From assembly GCA_900551815.1 (NCBI GenBank), contig URXE01000015.1:1-38645 (forward strand): a stretch of 38,645 bases of DNA, given 5' to 3'. The notes under the pieces are model-generated. The model worked only from the letters and a program-made list of their open reading frames with translations. It was not told the origin of the DNA and searched no databases. This DNA comes from an uncultured Collinsella sp. (GTDB lineage: Bacteria > Actinomycetota > Coriobacteriia > Coriobacteriales > Coriobacteriaceae). The translations under genes and the position numbers were made by a program. Positions 7,991 through 16,644 of the stretch are shown here, piece after piece; positions within the stretch are counted from its first letter, which is position 1, and every line of letters starts with the position of its first letter.

Positions 7991-9511
7991 GTGAGAGAGG
8001 AGAGCCCCCGAAGTGATATGAGGAGGCCCGACTCGGACCGTGCTTCCTCGCTGCGTAGCACGCCGCGTTCCGGACGCGGCGGGCAGACGTTCAGTGAGCG
8101 CTATATTGCCGGCGTCCCCGCCCGCATCATGCGCCCCCGTTTGATATTTATGGCTTGCCTGTTTAGCTTGGTTTGCTTTGGCTTGCTGATGGTGTACTCG
8201 GCATCTTCGGTCGAGGCGATGCACGAGAATGGTTCGGCGACGTTTTTCCTGTTTCGACAGGCCGCGTTTGCCGGAGTTGGCGTGCTGGCTATGGTTGCCA
8301 TCGTGCGCGTCTTGCCGGACAGTTGGTTTGGGGAAGACGTGCTCAGGATCTTCCTCATGGGCATGATAGGGCTACTGGTTCTGGTGTTCTTTATGGGTAG
8401 CGGCAGTCGTGGCGCCACGCGCTGGCTCAACATCGCCGGTATTCAGTTCCAGCCGTCTGAGTTTTTAAAGCCGTTCGCCATCGCGTATTCGGCCATCATG
8501 CTCGACCGCATCTTTTCGCCCGGCGGCAACATCAACGAGTTTCTTCGCAAGATGGGCGTCTACCTGGGCATTTCGCTCTTTCTGATCTTTGTTCAGCCCG
8601 ATTTTGGCACCGTTCTGATCATCTTGTTGACCCTCATGTGCATGGCGTTGTTTGCGGGATTGGACCCCAAATATATCGTTTGGACGGTCGTTGCCGGCAT
8701 CGCCGTCATTGCGATCGCCCTTATCGCCGAGCCGTATCGTATGACGCGTGTCGAGGTTGCTTGGAATCCTTGGGCAGACGAATATGGTGACGGCTATCAG
8801 GCCACGCTTGCCATCATGGCGTTTGCCTCGGGCGGCCTGTTCGGTCGCGGTATCGGCAACTCCACCATGAAGTACTCGTATTTGCCCGAGGCGCATAACG
8901 ACTACATCTTGGCTATTATCGGCGAGGAAGTTGGCTTTATCGGAACCGTGCTGTTCTTCTTGGTGTTTGCGATGCTGATCTACTCGGCGTTTCGCATTGC
9001 CGAGCAGGCGACCGACCGTCGCGGAGCACTTATGGCATCGGGTTCCGCGGTCATCCTTGCGGTGCAGTTTTTGATCAACGCGCTGGGCATTCTCAATGTG
9101 TTTCCCATGACGGGCAAGCCGCTGCCGTTTATTAGCTACGGCGGCTCCTCGATTATCGTGTCGCTTATGCTCGCCGGTCTGATCCTGCGCGTTTCGTATG
9201 AGAGCGCCCGTCGCGATGAGTACGACCGTCGCCGCGAGAGCTTTGCCGTTATGGATGAGAGTACCGCCGGCGTGCCCCACGTGCGCGGCGAGCGATCTTC
9301 GCGTAACGGCTTTACCGTCCTGGATGGCTCTGCGACCGAGCCGGCAGCCCGTCCGCGTCAGCGAACGGCGCCGCAAGGTCGTCCTCAGCGCCCCGCTCCT
9401 CGCAATGCGGGCGGCGGATATAATCGAATCGATTTGAATTCGGACCCGTCGGCGCGTTTGCGCACCGATGACCAGGGGCCGCGTGTACGAAGGGATTACC
9501 ATGACCGATAA
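7991..9511 (+). CDS. ftsW: SEDS peptidoglycan glycosyltransferase FtsW
   Basis: FtsW polymerises lipid II into glycan strands at the septum, paired with the class B PBP. About ten membrane spans are visible, with SEDS motifs: MVYSASS, GSRGATRWLNI, FQPSEFLKPFAI, QPDFGT, EAHNDYILAIIGEE and PFISYGGSS. FtsW rather than RodA is chosen because of its place between murD and murG. A GTG at 7991 lies six bases after AGGGG and is the best start. TTG 7985 abuts that site, and ATG 8018 has poor spacing. A cytoplasmic C-terminal tail of about 100 residues, rich in Arg/Pro/Gly, is unusually long. The end overlaps murG by 11 bases. Confidence 0.95.
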   Translation: MREESPRSDMRRPDSDRASSLRSTPRSGRGGQTFSERYIAGVPARIMRPRLIFMACLFSLVCFGLLMVYSASSVEAMHENGSATFFLFRQAAFAGVGVLAMVAIVRVLPDSWFGEDVLRIFLMGMIGLLVLVFFMGSGSRGATRWLNIAGIQFQPSEFLKPFAIAYSAIMLDRIFSPGGNINEFLRKMGVYLGISLFLIFVQPDFGTVLIILLTLMCMALFAGLDPKYIVWTVVAGIAVIAIALIAEPYRMTRVEVAWNPWADEYGDGYQATLAIMAFASGGLFGRGIGNSTMKYSYLPEAHNDYILAIIGEEVGFIGTVLFFLVFAMLIYSAFRIAEQATDRRGALMASGSAVILAVQFLINALGILNVFPMTGKPLPFISYGGSSIIVSLMLAGLILRVSYESARRDEYDRRRESFAVMDESTAGVPHVRGERSSRNGFTVLDGSATEPAARPRQRTAPQGRPQRPAPRNAGGGYNRIDLNSDPSARLRTDDQGPRVRRDYHDR

Positions 9512-10616
9512 GATGACCGTTGCTATTGCAGCTGGCGGCACGGCAGGACATATCAACCCCGCGCTCGCCTTGGCCGAGGAGCTGCGTGACCGCGGTCATC
9601 ACGTTGTGTTCGTGGGCCAGTCGCGCAAGCTCGAGGGCCGTCTGGTTCCCGAGGCCGGATTCGATTTTGTGCCCATCACGGTCACGGGCTTCGATCGCTC
9701 CCGTCCCTGGATGGCGCTGACCTCGCTGTGGCGCGTCAACAAGGCGAAGCGTGCGCTTGCCCGTCACTTCTCGAAGGTCGGTAAGCCCGATGCCGCTATC
9801 GGCTTTGGTGCTTACGTTGAGGTCCCGCTGCTGGGTTGGTGCAAGGGCGCCGGCGTTCCGTATCTGCTGCACGAGCAGAACTCTGTTCCGGGTCTGGCCA
9901 ACAAGATGATGAACTCACATGCCGCCCGCGTGTGCATTTCGGTACCTGCGGCCCGCGCGGTCTTTGAGCGCGAGGGCGACCCCGACCATGTGCTCATGAC
10001 GGGCAATCCCGTGCGTCGTTCGGTGATCGAGGGCGATCGCGCCCGCGGTCGTAAGACGCTCGGTGTGCCCGAGGACGCGACGCTTCTGCTCGTCTTTGGT
10101 GGTTCGCTCGGTGCTCAGCATCTCAACGAGCGCGTTGCCTCGCTCAAGAGTGAGCTGCTGACCCGCGAGAATCTCTATATTTTGCATTCGACGGGTGCCG
10201 ACGGCTTTGAGGAGACCGAGCGCGCTTTGGCGCTGACTCCCGAGGAGGCGAAGCGCTATCGAGTCCAGCCCTACATCGACAACATGGGCGATATGCTGGC
10301 TGCGGCCGATCTGGTGCTCTCGCGTTCCGGTGCCTCGAGCGTGGCCGAGATCGCCGCGCTTGCCGTGCCCTCGGTACTCGTGCCGTATCCGCACGCCACG
10401 GCCGATCACCAGACCACGAATGCCCGTTACCTGGTCGATGCCGGTGCCGGCGTGCTTTGCGCCGATGCCGATATCGATGCCCCTGCCTTTGCCGATGAGC
10501 TGCTGCACCTGGTCGATGACGCTGCAGCGCGTGATGCCATGCGTCAGGCGGCGCGTGGCTTGGCCCAGGACCGTGCCGCCGCACTTTTGGCCGATGCGGT
10601 AGAGGGATTGCGTTAG
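9501..10616 (+). CDS. murG: Lipid II synthase MurG (UDP-GlcNAc transferase)
   Basis: MurG adds GlcNAc to lipid I on the inner face of the membrane to give lipid II. The 371-residue GT-B enzyme shows the N-terminal G-loop GGTAGHINPALALAEEL, then GFGAYVEVP and HEQNSVPGLANK. The C-terminal half has GGSLGAQHLNE and the UDP-GlcNAc-binding stretch SRSGASSVAEIAAL followed by VPYPHATADHQ. ATG 9501 is chosen because GAAGGG lies seven bases upstream. The in-frame ATG at 9468 is deeper inside ftsW and lacks a site. The 11-base overlap with ftsW implies coupled translation. Confidence 0.96.
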   Translation: MTDKMTVAIAAGGTAGHINPALALAEELRDRGHHVVFVGQSRKLEGRLVPEAGFDFVPITVTGFDRSRPWMALTSLWRVNKAKRALARHFSKVGKPDAAIGFGAYVEVPLLGWCKGAGVPYLLHEQNSVPGLANKMMNSHAARVCISVPAARAVFEREGDPDHVLMTGNPVRRSVIEGDRARGRKTLGVPEDATLLLVFGGSLGAQHLNERVASLKSELLTRENLYILHSTGADGFEETERALALTPEEAKRYRVQPYIDNMGDMLAAADLVLSRSGASSVAEIAALAVPSVLVPYPHATADHQTTNARYLVDAGAGVLCADADIDAPAFADELLHLVDDAAARDAMRQAARGLAQDRAAALLADAVEGLR

Positions 10617-10713
10617 TTAGACGGGATATCGCCGGTCGCCCTCGCGCGGATGTGGTAGGTGCGGTACAGTTAACTGGTTACAGGCAGTGTTTACGCAAGG
10701 AGTACACGAGCAC

Positions 10714-12132
10714 ATGGCTGATTCCCAGACTGCAACCTCCGCGCCCGAGTTCAAGAGCGCCCACTTTATCGGTATCGGTGGCGCCGGCATGAGCGGCATC
10801 GCCCTCGTCCTGCACGAGCGCGGTTATACCGTTACCGGTTCCGACCTCAAGACGTCGCGCTATATTCGCCAGCTTACCCGCGCCGGCGTGAAGGTCCACG
10901 TGGGCCACGAGGCTGCGACGATCGACGAGGTCAAGCCCGACGTGGTCGTGGTCTCCACCGCTATTCCCGAGTCCAACCCCGAGCTCGTGCGTGCCCGCGA
11001 GCTGGGTATTCCCGTGTGGCCCCGCGCCAAGATGCTCTCGGCTCTGGGCCATGGCTACACCACCGTCGCCGTCGCCGGTACTCACGGCAAGACCACGACC
11101 TCTTCGATGTGCGCCACGATGCTCGATCGCATGGGTCTGGACCCCAGCTTTTTGATCGGCGGCATCGTCGAGGGCTACGACACGAACGGCAAGAACGGCT
11201 CGGGTGACTACTTTGTCGCCGAGGCCGATGAGTCCGACAGCTCGTTCCTGTTCCTGAACCCCAACGTGGTCATCGTGACCAACGTCGAGGCCGACCATCT
11301 CGATCACTACTCGGGCATCGAGGAGATCGAGGCCACCTTTGCTAAGTTTATGGGGCTGGTGGGCGAGGACGGCACCGTCATCGTTTGCGGCGAGGATCCG
11401 CATCTGGTCGAGCTCGCCAAGTCGACGGGCCGTCATGTGCTTTCCTATGGCTTTGCCGAGAACAACGACATCGTCTGCGTACATCCGGATGTCAAGGGCA
11501 TCCAGAGCGACTTTATCGTTCGCTTTGAGGACGGCACCGAGCACGCTGTCGAGATTAAGAGCAACCCCGGTCGTCACAACATGCTCAACGCCACGGCCGT
11601 CTTGACCGTCGCCCATGTCCTAGGCCTCGATATCGACGCCGCCGCTAAGGCACTTTCGAGTTTTGAGGGCGTCCGCCGTCGCTTTACCCACGTGGGCGAT
11701 ATCGACGGCATCACGGTGGTTGACGATTACGGCCATCATCCCACCGAGATCAAGGCGACGCTCGCTGCCGCCTCTTCGCTGGGCTACAAACATGTCGACG
11801 TCGTGTTCCAACCGCACCGCTATTCGCGCCTGCAGGCTCTGTGCGACGACTTTGCCGATGCCTTTGCCAACGCCGATAAGCTGCTGCTGATCGATGTGTT
11901 CTCCGCCGGCGAGATGCCGATTCCGGGCGTTACCTCCAAGATGCTCGCGGATACCGTTCGCGCCAAGCACCCCGGCAAGGAGGTCGTGTACTGCTCCAGT
12001 CGTCTTGAGCTCAACCAGGAGCTTGAGAAGCTCGTGGGCGAGGGCGACCTGCTGCTCACCATGGGTGCCGGCGATGTTACGACCGTCGGCCCCGAGTTCA
12101 TCGAGTATCTGACTGCCAAGAAAGACGCTTAA
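10714..12132 (+). CDS. murC: UDP-N-acetylmuramate--L-alanine ligase
   Basis: MurC catalyses the first amino-acid addition, L-Ala onto UDP-MurNAc. The 472-residue protein has the MurC N-terminal glycine motif GIGGAGMSGIA (20-30), the ATP loop AGTHGKTTTSS (K126), EADESDSSFL, NVEADHLDHY, and the C-terminal VDDYGHHPTE and FQPHRYSR motifs. ATG 10714 follows AAGGAG with an 11-base spacing. A GTG at 10687 is a weaker alternative. The 97-base gap from murG contains a TACAGT hexamer (near 10671) that might be the -10 of an internal promoter, but there is no good -35. Confidence 0.96.
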   Translation: MADSQTATSAPEFKSAHFIGIGGAGMSGIALVLHERGYTVTGSDLKTSRYIRQLTRAGVKVHVGHEAATIDEVKPDVVVVSTAIPESNPELVRARELGIPVWPRAKMLSALGHGYTTVAVAGTHGKTTTSSMCATMLDRMGLDPSFLIGGIVEGYDTNGKNGSGDYFVAEADESDSSFLFLNPNVVIVTNVEADHLDHYSGIEEIEATFAKFMGLVGEDGTVIVCGEDPHLVELAKSTGRHVLSYGFAENNDIVCVHPDVKGIQSDFIVRFEDGTEHAVEIKSNPGRHNMLNATAVLTVAHVLGLDIDAAAKALSSFEGVRRRFTHVGDIDGITVVDDYGHHPTEIKATLAAASSLGYKHVDVVFQPHRYSRLQALCDDFADAFANADKLLLIDVFSAGEMPIPGVTSKMLADTVRAKHPGKEVVYCSSRLELNQELEKLVGEGDLLLTMGAGDVTTVGPEFIEYLTAKKDA

Positions 12133-12137
12133 ACCCT

Positions 12138-13049
12138 ATGGGTCTGTTTAACGCCGTCATGGCGCTTTCGGGCATGATCGACACGGACGTGGTCGAGGAC
12201 GAACGTCTTGCACGCCATACAAGCTATCGTATCGGCGGCAAGGCCGACCTCTTTGTGACGTGCCATAGCTACCATGCCCTGCGTCGCGCCGTGGCGGTGC
12301 TTGACCGCGAGCAGGTGCCGTGGGTGATTATCGGCAAGGGGTCCAACCTGTTGGTTGCCGATGCCGGTTATCGCGGCGCCGTTATTTCGCTGGGACGTGA
12401 GTTTCAGCGCACGGTTGTTGCCGAGGACGGCTGCACGCTGACCGTTGGTGCGGGCGTGATGTTCGCGCGTTTGGTCAACGACGCCTTGTCGCGTGGGCTT
12501 TCGGGCCTTGAGTTCGCGGTCGGTATTCCCGGTTCGGTCGGCGGCGCCGTGTCCATGAACGCAGGTACGCGGACCGAGTGGATCGGCTCCCTTATCGAGG
12601 ACGTGGTCACGTTTGATCCGGCTTCCGGTATTAAGCACTATGCAGGGTCCGAGATCGCTTGGGGGTATCGCGAGTGCAGCTTGCCGCGTAACGAGATCAT
12701 TCTCGAGTGCGTGCTTAAACTCAAGCCCGCGCCCAAGGCAGACATTCGCGAGCGTATGGAGCGGTACCTGACGCGCCGCAAGCGCACGCAGCCCATGGGT
12801 CGCGCATCCTGCGGATCGGTCTTTCGCAACCCGCCCGACGCAAACGTGGGCAAGTTGATTGAGGATTGTGGATTAAAGGGTTTTTCGGTTGGCGGTGCGG
12901 AAGTTTCGCCCGTACACGCTAATTTTATCGTTAATAACGGAACCGCCTCGGCCGATGACGTGGCCGCGGTTATCAGGCATGTGCACGGAAAGGTGAGGGA
13001 GGCGTATGGCATCGAGCTCAGACCGGAAGTTAAATTCCTCGGCTTCTAG
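12138..13049 (+). CDS. murB: UDP-N-acetylenolpyruvoylglucosamine reductase
   Basis: MurB reduces UDP-GlcNAc-enolpyruvate to UDP-MurNAc using NADPH and bound FAD. The 303-residue length fits the shorter type II form. FAD-binding motifs are visible (HTSYRIGGKAD, IGKGSNLLV, GIPGSVGGAVSMNAG). The catalytic serine lies in GRASCGSVFRNP (S227). The C-terminal E in IELRPEVKFLG corresponds to the catalytic glutamate. The ATG comes five bases after the murC stop with no clear ribosome-binding site. The 3' end overlaps ftsQ by 44 bases in another frame. Confidence 0.95.
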   Translation: MGLFNAVMALSGMIDTDVVEDERLARHTSYRIGGKADLFVTCHSYHALRRAVAVLDREQVPWVIIGKGSNLLVADAGYRGAVISLGREFQRTVVAEDGCTLTVGAGVMFARLVNDALSRGLSGLEFAVGIPGSVGGAVSMNAGTRTEWIGSLIEDVVTFDPASGIKHYAGSEIAWGYRECSLPRNEIILECVLKLKPAPKADIRERMERYLTRRKRTQPMGRASCGSVFRNPPDANVGKLIEDCGLKGFSVGGAEVSPVHANFIVNNGTASADDVAAVIRHVHGKVREAYGIELRPEVKFLGF

Positions 13050-14271
13050 AGCATCGAAACCAACCTTCCGCCGCGCCGGAGGGCGTTCCGGCGCACCTGC
13101 CCAGTCTCAACACAAGCCCGCCTTGTCCTCCAAGTCTGTTGGGTCCGTCCGTCCTGCCAAGCGCCCGGTCGTCGGCTCTCAGCTGGGGGGACGCCCCGCT
13201 TCTAAAAAGACGAGTCGTCCGGCTCCGCGTCCTTCGGTGACGCCCAAGCCGGCGATGGGCACCAAGACCTCCCGATCCATGGCGACGCCCAAGCCTTCGC
13301 TGGGAGCTCGTGCGCCGCATGCCAGCCGTACGTTGGCTGGCACTAAGCCGCGTTCACTGACATCGGTACCCGCTGCCAAGGCGTCTTCGGCAAAAAAGGG
13401 CATCAATCCTCTGTCATCGCTCGGTGCCATGGCAGGTAAGGCGACCGACGCCGCTTCTGCCATGAAGGGTAAGGGCAAGATCGCGGGCGGCATCCTGGCA
13501 GCCGTGGCCGTACTTGCCATTATTGCCATCGTCGTCATCAACTCTGGCCTGTTTTCCGCCACCGATATTCAGATTCATGGCAGCGAGCATGTGACCAAGC
13601 ACGACGCCATGCAGCTCATCAGTCTTCCCGAGAACACGTCGCTCTTTAACGTGGATTCCGATCAGATCACCGAGGGCCTCAAGCAAAACCCGTGGGTCTC
13701 GGGCGTGGATGTCCAGCGCCAGTTTCCCCATACGCTTATCATCACGCCGACGGAGCGTAAAGTTACCGCCATTGCGTATATCAGCTCCGACGACCTTGCC
13801 TGGGCTATCGGAGACGATGACACCTGGATCGCTCCGCTGTCGACGTCTGTCGAGGTGGACGACCAGGGGAACGTCATTACATCGGGGGAGGGTGCCAACA
13901 CCCTGACCGGCATCGATGCGGCCCTGGCGCTTGCCAAGCACTACGGCGCCGTGCTGTTGACTGACGTCTCGGCCGATGTCGCACCGGTTTCGGGTCGGGC
14001 GGTGAGCTCCAAGGCCGTCAAGGCCGGCCTGGATTACGCACGCGGTTTTTCGAGCGAGTTCTTGGACCAGGTGAAGGATATTTCCACACCTTCCGTTGAG
14101 GCTATCTCGGCAAATCTCGACAACGGCGTCGAGGTGTCGCTGGGCGATTCGGACGATATCGCTAAGAAAGAACGCATCGTGACCAAGCTGCTTTCGCAGG
14201 TAGAGGGCGTGACCTATATCAATGTGCGCTCTCCGGGCAACTACACGTTTAGGAACGCACCGACCGCCTAG
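13006..14271 (+). CDS. ftsQ: Cell division protein FtsQ/DivIB with long basic N-terminal tail
   Basis: FtsQ/DivIB is the bitopic scaffold that joins FtsL/FtsB to the septal synthase. This 421-residue protein has a very long cytoplasmic tail (1-158) rich in Ser, Pro, Lys and Arg, one membrane span (about 160-180), and an extracellular POTRA domain (about 185-255, beginning SATDIQIHGSEHVT). A FtsQ-type beta domain follows. In E. coli the cytoplasmic part is about 25 residues. The ATG is preceded by GGGAGG inside murB, so the 44-base overlap is genuine. The tail is predicted disordered from composition only. Confidence 0.92.
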   Translation: MASSSDRKLNSSASRASKPTFRRAGGRSGAPAQSQHKPALSSKSVGSVRPAKRPVVGSQLGGRPASKKTSRPAPRPSVTPKPAMGTKTSRSMATPKPSLGARAPHASRTLAGTKPRSLTSVPAAKASSAKKGINPLSSLGAMAGKATDAASAMKGKGKIAGGILAAVAVLAIIAIVVINSGLFSATDIQIHGSEHVTKHDAMQLISLPENTSLFNVDSDQITEGLKQNPWVSGVDVQRQFPHTLIITPTERKVTAIAYISSDDLAWAIGDDDTWIAPLSTSVEVDDQGNVITSGEGANTLTGIDAALALAKHYGAVLLTDVSADVAPVSGRAVSSKAVKAGLDYARGFSSEFLDQVKDISTPSVEAISANLDNGVEVSLGDSDDIAKKERIVTKLLSQVEGVTYINVRSPGNYTFRNAPTA

Positions 14272-14277
14272 TATCCT

Positions 14278-14330
14278 AAACGGCTTTGTTGAGGGGCCAT
14301 ACCACGCCGTTTATCTGGTTTGTTTGGTTT
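14278..14330 (+). terminator. Possible weak terminator after ftsQ
   Basis: AAACGGC (14278-14284) can pair with GCCGTTT (14306-14312) around a 21-base loop. The hairpin is followed by a T-rich stretch ending near 14330. The stem is short and the loop large, so any termination is likely partial. Confidence 0.35.
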
Positions 14331-14470
14331 TCACGGTCAATTATTTGACTGATACGTTCATAATGTGCAAACATAATACGGTTTACCTTTGCATTTACTT
14401 TCAACCTGAAGGTTAATGTGCGCAGGGGTCAACCCATGCTATGGCTATAACCTTTGTTCGGAGGACCGAC
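14313..14470 (+). promoter_or_regulatory. AT-rich leader/promoter region of ftsZ
   Basis: This is the most AT-rich stretch in the dcw cluster and separates ftsQ from ftsZ. It contains a good -35-like TTGACT (14345-14350) and two CATAAT hexamers (14359-14364 and 14372-14377). The spacings of 8 and 21 bp are not standard. A small dyad, AACCT/AGGTT, lies near 14403. A dedicated ftsZ promoter here is likely from position and composition, but I cannot fix its exact elements. Confidence 0.45.
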
Positions 14471-15625
14471 ATGCACGAGACAGAGATCAACAACTACCTT
14501 GCCGTCATTAAGGTGGTCGGCGTCGGCGGCGGCGGTACCAACGCGGTCAATCGAATGATCGAAGAGGGCATCCGCGGCGTCGAGTTTGTTGCCATCAACA
14601 CCGATGCTCAGGCACTCGCGATCTCTGATGCCGATATCAAGGTGCACATCGGCACCGACCTTACCCGCGGCCTGGGCGCCGGCGCCAACCCTGAGGTTGG
14701 CCGCAAGGCTGCCGATGAGTCCCGCGACGATATCGCCGAGGCGCTCGCTGGCGCCGACATGGTGTTCATCACCTGCGGCGAGGGTGGTGGCACCGGTACC
14801 GGCGCCGCTCCCATCGTTGCCGATATCGCGATGAACGAGGTCGGCGCGTTGACTGTCGCCGTCGTGACCAAGCCCTTCACCTTCGAGGGTCGCAAGCGCA
14901 AGAAGAGCGCCGAGGAGGGCATCAAGACCCTCTCCGATTGCGTCGACACCATGATCGTTATCCCTAACGACAAACTGCTCGACATCGCCGAGAAGAAGAC
15001 CACCATGCTCGAGGCCTTCGCGATTGCCGATGGCGTCCTTTCCCAGGGCACCCAGGGCATCACCGACCTCATCACCGTCCCGGGTATCATCAACCTGGAC
15101 TTCGCCGATGTTAAGACCATCATGAAGCAGGCCGGTACCGCCATGATGGGTATCGGTACCGCTTCTGGGGACACCCGTGCCGTCGACGCTGCCCAGCAGG
15201 CTATCTCCAGCCCGCTGCTCGAGAGCTCCATCGATGGCGCCACGCGCGTCCTGCTTTCCATCGCCGGCTCCAAGGACCTGGGCATCCAGGAGATCAGCGA
15301 CGCCGCCGACGTTGTCGCCAATGCCGTCGACCCCGAGGCCAACATCATCTTTGGTACCGTTGTCGACGAGTCCCTGGGCGACCAGGTGCGCATCACCGTT
15401 ATCGCCACGGGCTTCTCCGATTCCAACGTCAACCGTCAGGACGAGCTCTTCGCTGCTCAGCAGTCCCAGAGCAAGGCCGCTGCTTCTGCCGAGCCGCAGC
15501 GCACCGCTCCGGCTGCCAGCCCTGCTCAGGCTGCCCCGACTCGCAACGTCGGTGGTACCGAGCTGCCCAACTTTGGCAACGACCAGTTCGAGCTTCCCGA
15601 TTTCCTTAAGCGCGGCAGCTTCTAG
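14471..15625 (+). CDS. ftsZ: Cell division protein FtsZ
   Basis: FtsZ is the tubulin-like GTPase that forms the Z-ring. The 384-residue protein has the N-terminal GVGGGGTNAVNRMI, the GTP signature GGGTGTG (105-111), the T7-loop region (DFADVKTIM) and a variable Ala/Pro/Gln-rich linker. It ends in a clear C-terminal conserved peptide, ELPDFLKRGSF, the docking site for SepF. ATG 14471 follows CGGAGG with proper spacing. With no ftsA in the cluster, SepF (encoded at 21996) is the likely membrane anchor, as in other Actinomycetota. Confidence 0.98.
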   Translation: MHETEINNYLAVIKVVGVGGGGTNAVNRMIEEGIRGVEFVAINTDAQALAISDADIKVHIGTDLTRGLGAGANPEVGRKAADESRDDIAEALAGADMVFITCGEGGGTGTGAAPIVADIAMNEVGALTVAVVTKPFTFEGRKRKKSAEEGIKTLSDCVDTMIVIPNDKLLDIAEKKTTMLEAFAIADGVLSQGTQGITDLITVPGIINLDFADVKTIMKQAGTAMMGIGTASGDTRAVDAAQQAISSPLLESSIDGATRVLLSIAGSKDLGIQEISDAADVVANAVDPEANIIFGTVVDESLGDQVRITVIATGFSDSNVNRQDELFAAQQSQSKAAASAEPQRTAPAASPAQAAPTRNVGGTELPNFGNDQFELPDFLKRGSF

Positions 15626-15647
15626 TTCGTTTTTCTCAACGACTTGC

Positions 15648-15682
15648 AAGGGGTGCGTCCGATTGGGCGCGCCCCTTTTTTT
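15648..15682 (+). terminator. Strong intrinsic terminator after ftsZ
   Basis: An 11-bp stem (15650-15660 with 15665-15675, two G-T wobbles) closes on a GATT tetraloop and is followed by seven T. It ends the dcw transcript and insulates ftsZ from pgeF-pst. Confidence 0.9.
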
Positions 15683-15717
15683 GTTGTGTTTCGCCTTTGT
15701 AAACGAAAGCCTCCAAT

Positions 15718-15764
15718 CTCCTTACGTTCCCTTTACGTTTGCTCCTTACCGCTGCGGGTATCCT
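15718..15764 (+). promoter_or_regulatory. Candidate Pho box and promoter of pgeF-pst-phoU
   Basis: Two 11-bp units, CTCCTTACGTT (15718-15728) and CCCTTTACGTT (15729-15739), match at 9 of 11 positions in direct tandem. A third looser unit, TGCTCCTTACC, follows at 15740-15750. Direct repeats at 11-bp period are the known layout of PhoB/PhoP operators, which replace the -35 element. A possible -10, TATCCT (15759-15764), begins about nine bases later, the usual distance. The location just before a gene coupled to pstS supports phosphate control. It is inferred from pattern only. Confidence 0.5.
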
Positions 15765-15843
15765 TTTTTATGAAGTGTGGCAGCCGTATGACACGGACTG
15801 CTGCGGCTTCGCCGCGATACTTGTGTTATTAGGAGGCTTTAGT

Positions 15844-16644
15844 ATGGCAGCACGTGCGGACAACGTTTCGCGTGTCGACCATGATGGAGTTACGTTGGTG
15901 GAGGGTGCGACGCTCGATGTTCGCTTTGCCTTTACCGAGCGCACCGGTGGCGTTTCCGAAGATGCGTACTCCTCGCTCAACCTGGGCTCGCATGTAGGCG
16001 ATGACCCCTTTGCTGTTCAAGAAAATCGTCGTCGCGCGCTCGAGGCCATGGGGGCCGCCGAGTGCGAGCATAATCTGCTTGTTCCCAATCAGGTGCACGG
16101 CGACCATGTCGTGACGGTGACCTCGAACGGCGCCGACGATCTCGAGAACATTCGCGAGCAGATTGCCGAGGGCTGCGATGCCATCGTCTGTACGGCGCAT
16201 GAGGTGCCCGTGCTGCTCTGCTTTGCCGACTGCGTTCCCGTGGTGCTGGTTGCCCCCGGCGGATTTGCCGTGGTGCATTCCGGATGGAAGGGCACGATCG
16301 CGCGCATTTCCGCCAAGGCGTGCCAGGCGCTTTGTGAGGTAGCCGGTTGCAATGCGAGCGATGTTTCTGCCTATATCGGCCCCCATATCCTGGGTGACGA
16401 GTACGAGGTTTCCCAGGAGCTCATGGATCGCTTTGCCGCCGAGTTCGCGTGCATCGATGCTACCGCTTCCCGTATGCTTGATCTTTCCGCCGCCATTCGC
16501 GAGGCGCTGGTGGATGCCGGTGTCGATGCGGATAGGATTGTGGATACCCAACTTTCGACCGTTCGTCAGAACGACCGCTTTTATTCCTACCGCAACGAGG
16601 GTGGCACCTGCGGGCGCCATGCAGCAATCGGCGTGATGCTATGA
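15844..16644 (+). CDS. pgeF: PgeF/YfiH-family protein (laccase domain, purine nucleoside hydrolysis)
   Basis: This 266-residue protein belongs to the YfiH/DUF152 multicopper-oxidase-like family. Members are linked to purine-nucleoside phosphorolysis and deamination, and in E. coli to editing of peptidoglycan precursors. Family motifs are visible: FTERTGGVSEDAYSSLNLG, the histidine in NQVHGDHVV, CFADCVPVVL and VVHSGWKGT, with metal-binding Cys and His residues. ATG 15844 follows a perfect AGGAGG at seven bases. A longer upstream frame exists but lacks a site. pgeF follows ftsZ in many Gram-positives. Here its stop overlaps the pstS start as ATGA, so the two are translationally coupled. Confidence 0.93.
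   Translation: MAARADNVSRVDHDGVTLVEGATLDVRFAFTERTGGVSEDAYSSLNLGSHVGDDPFAVQENRRRALEAMGAAECEHNLLVPNQVHGDHVVTVTSNGADDLENIREQIAEGCDAIVCTAHEVPVLLCFADCVPVVLVAPGGFAVVHSGWKGTIARISAKACQALCEVAGCNASDVSAYIGPHILGDEYEVSQELMDRFAAEFACIDATASRMLDLSAAIREALVDAGVDADRIVDTQLSTVRQNDRFYSYRNEGGTCGRHAAIGVML

Noticed and set aside
14341..14380. Standard sigma-70 promoter for ftsZ built on TTGACT
   Set aside because: The two CATAAT hexamers are 8 and 21 bp away, outside the usual 16-18 bp, so the exact promoter was not called.
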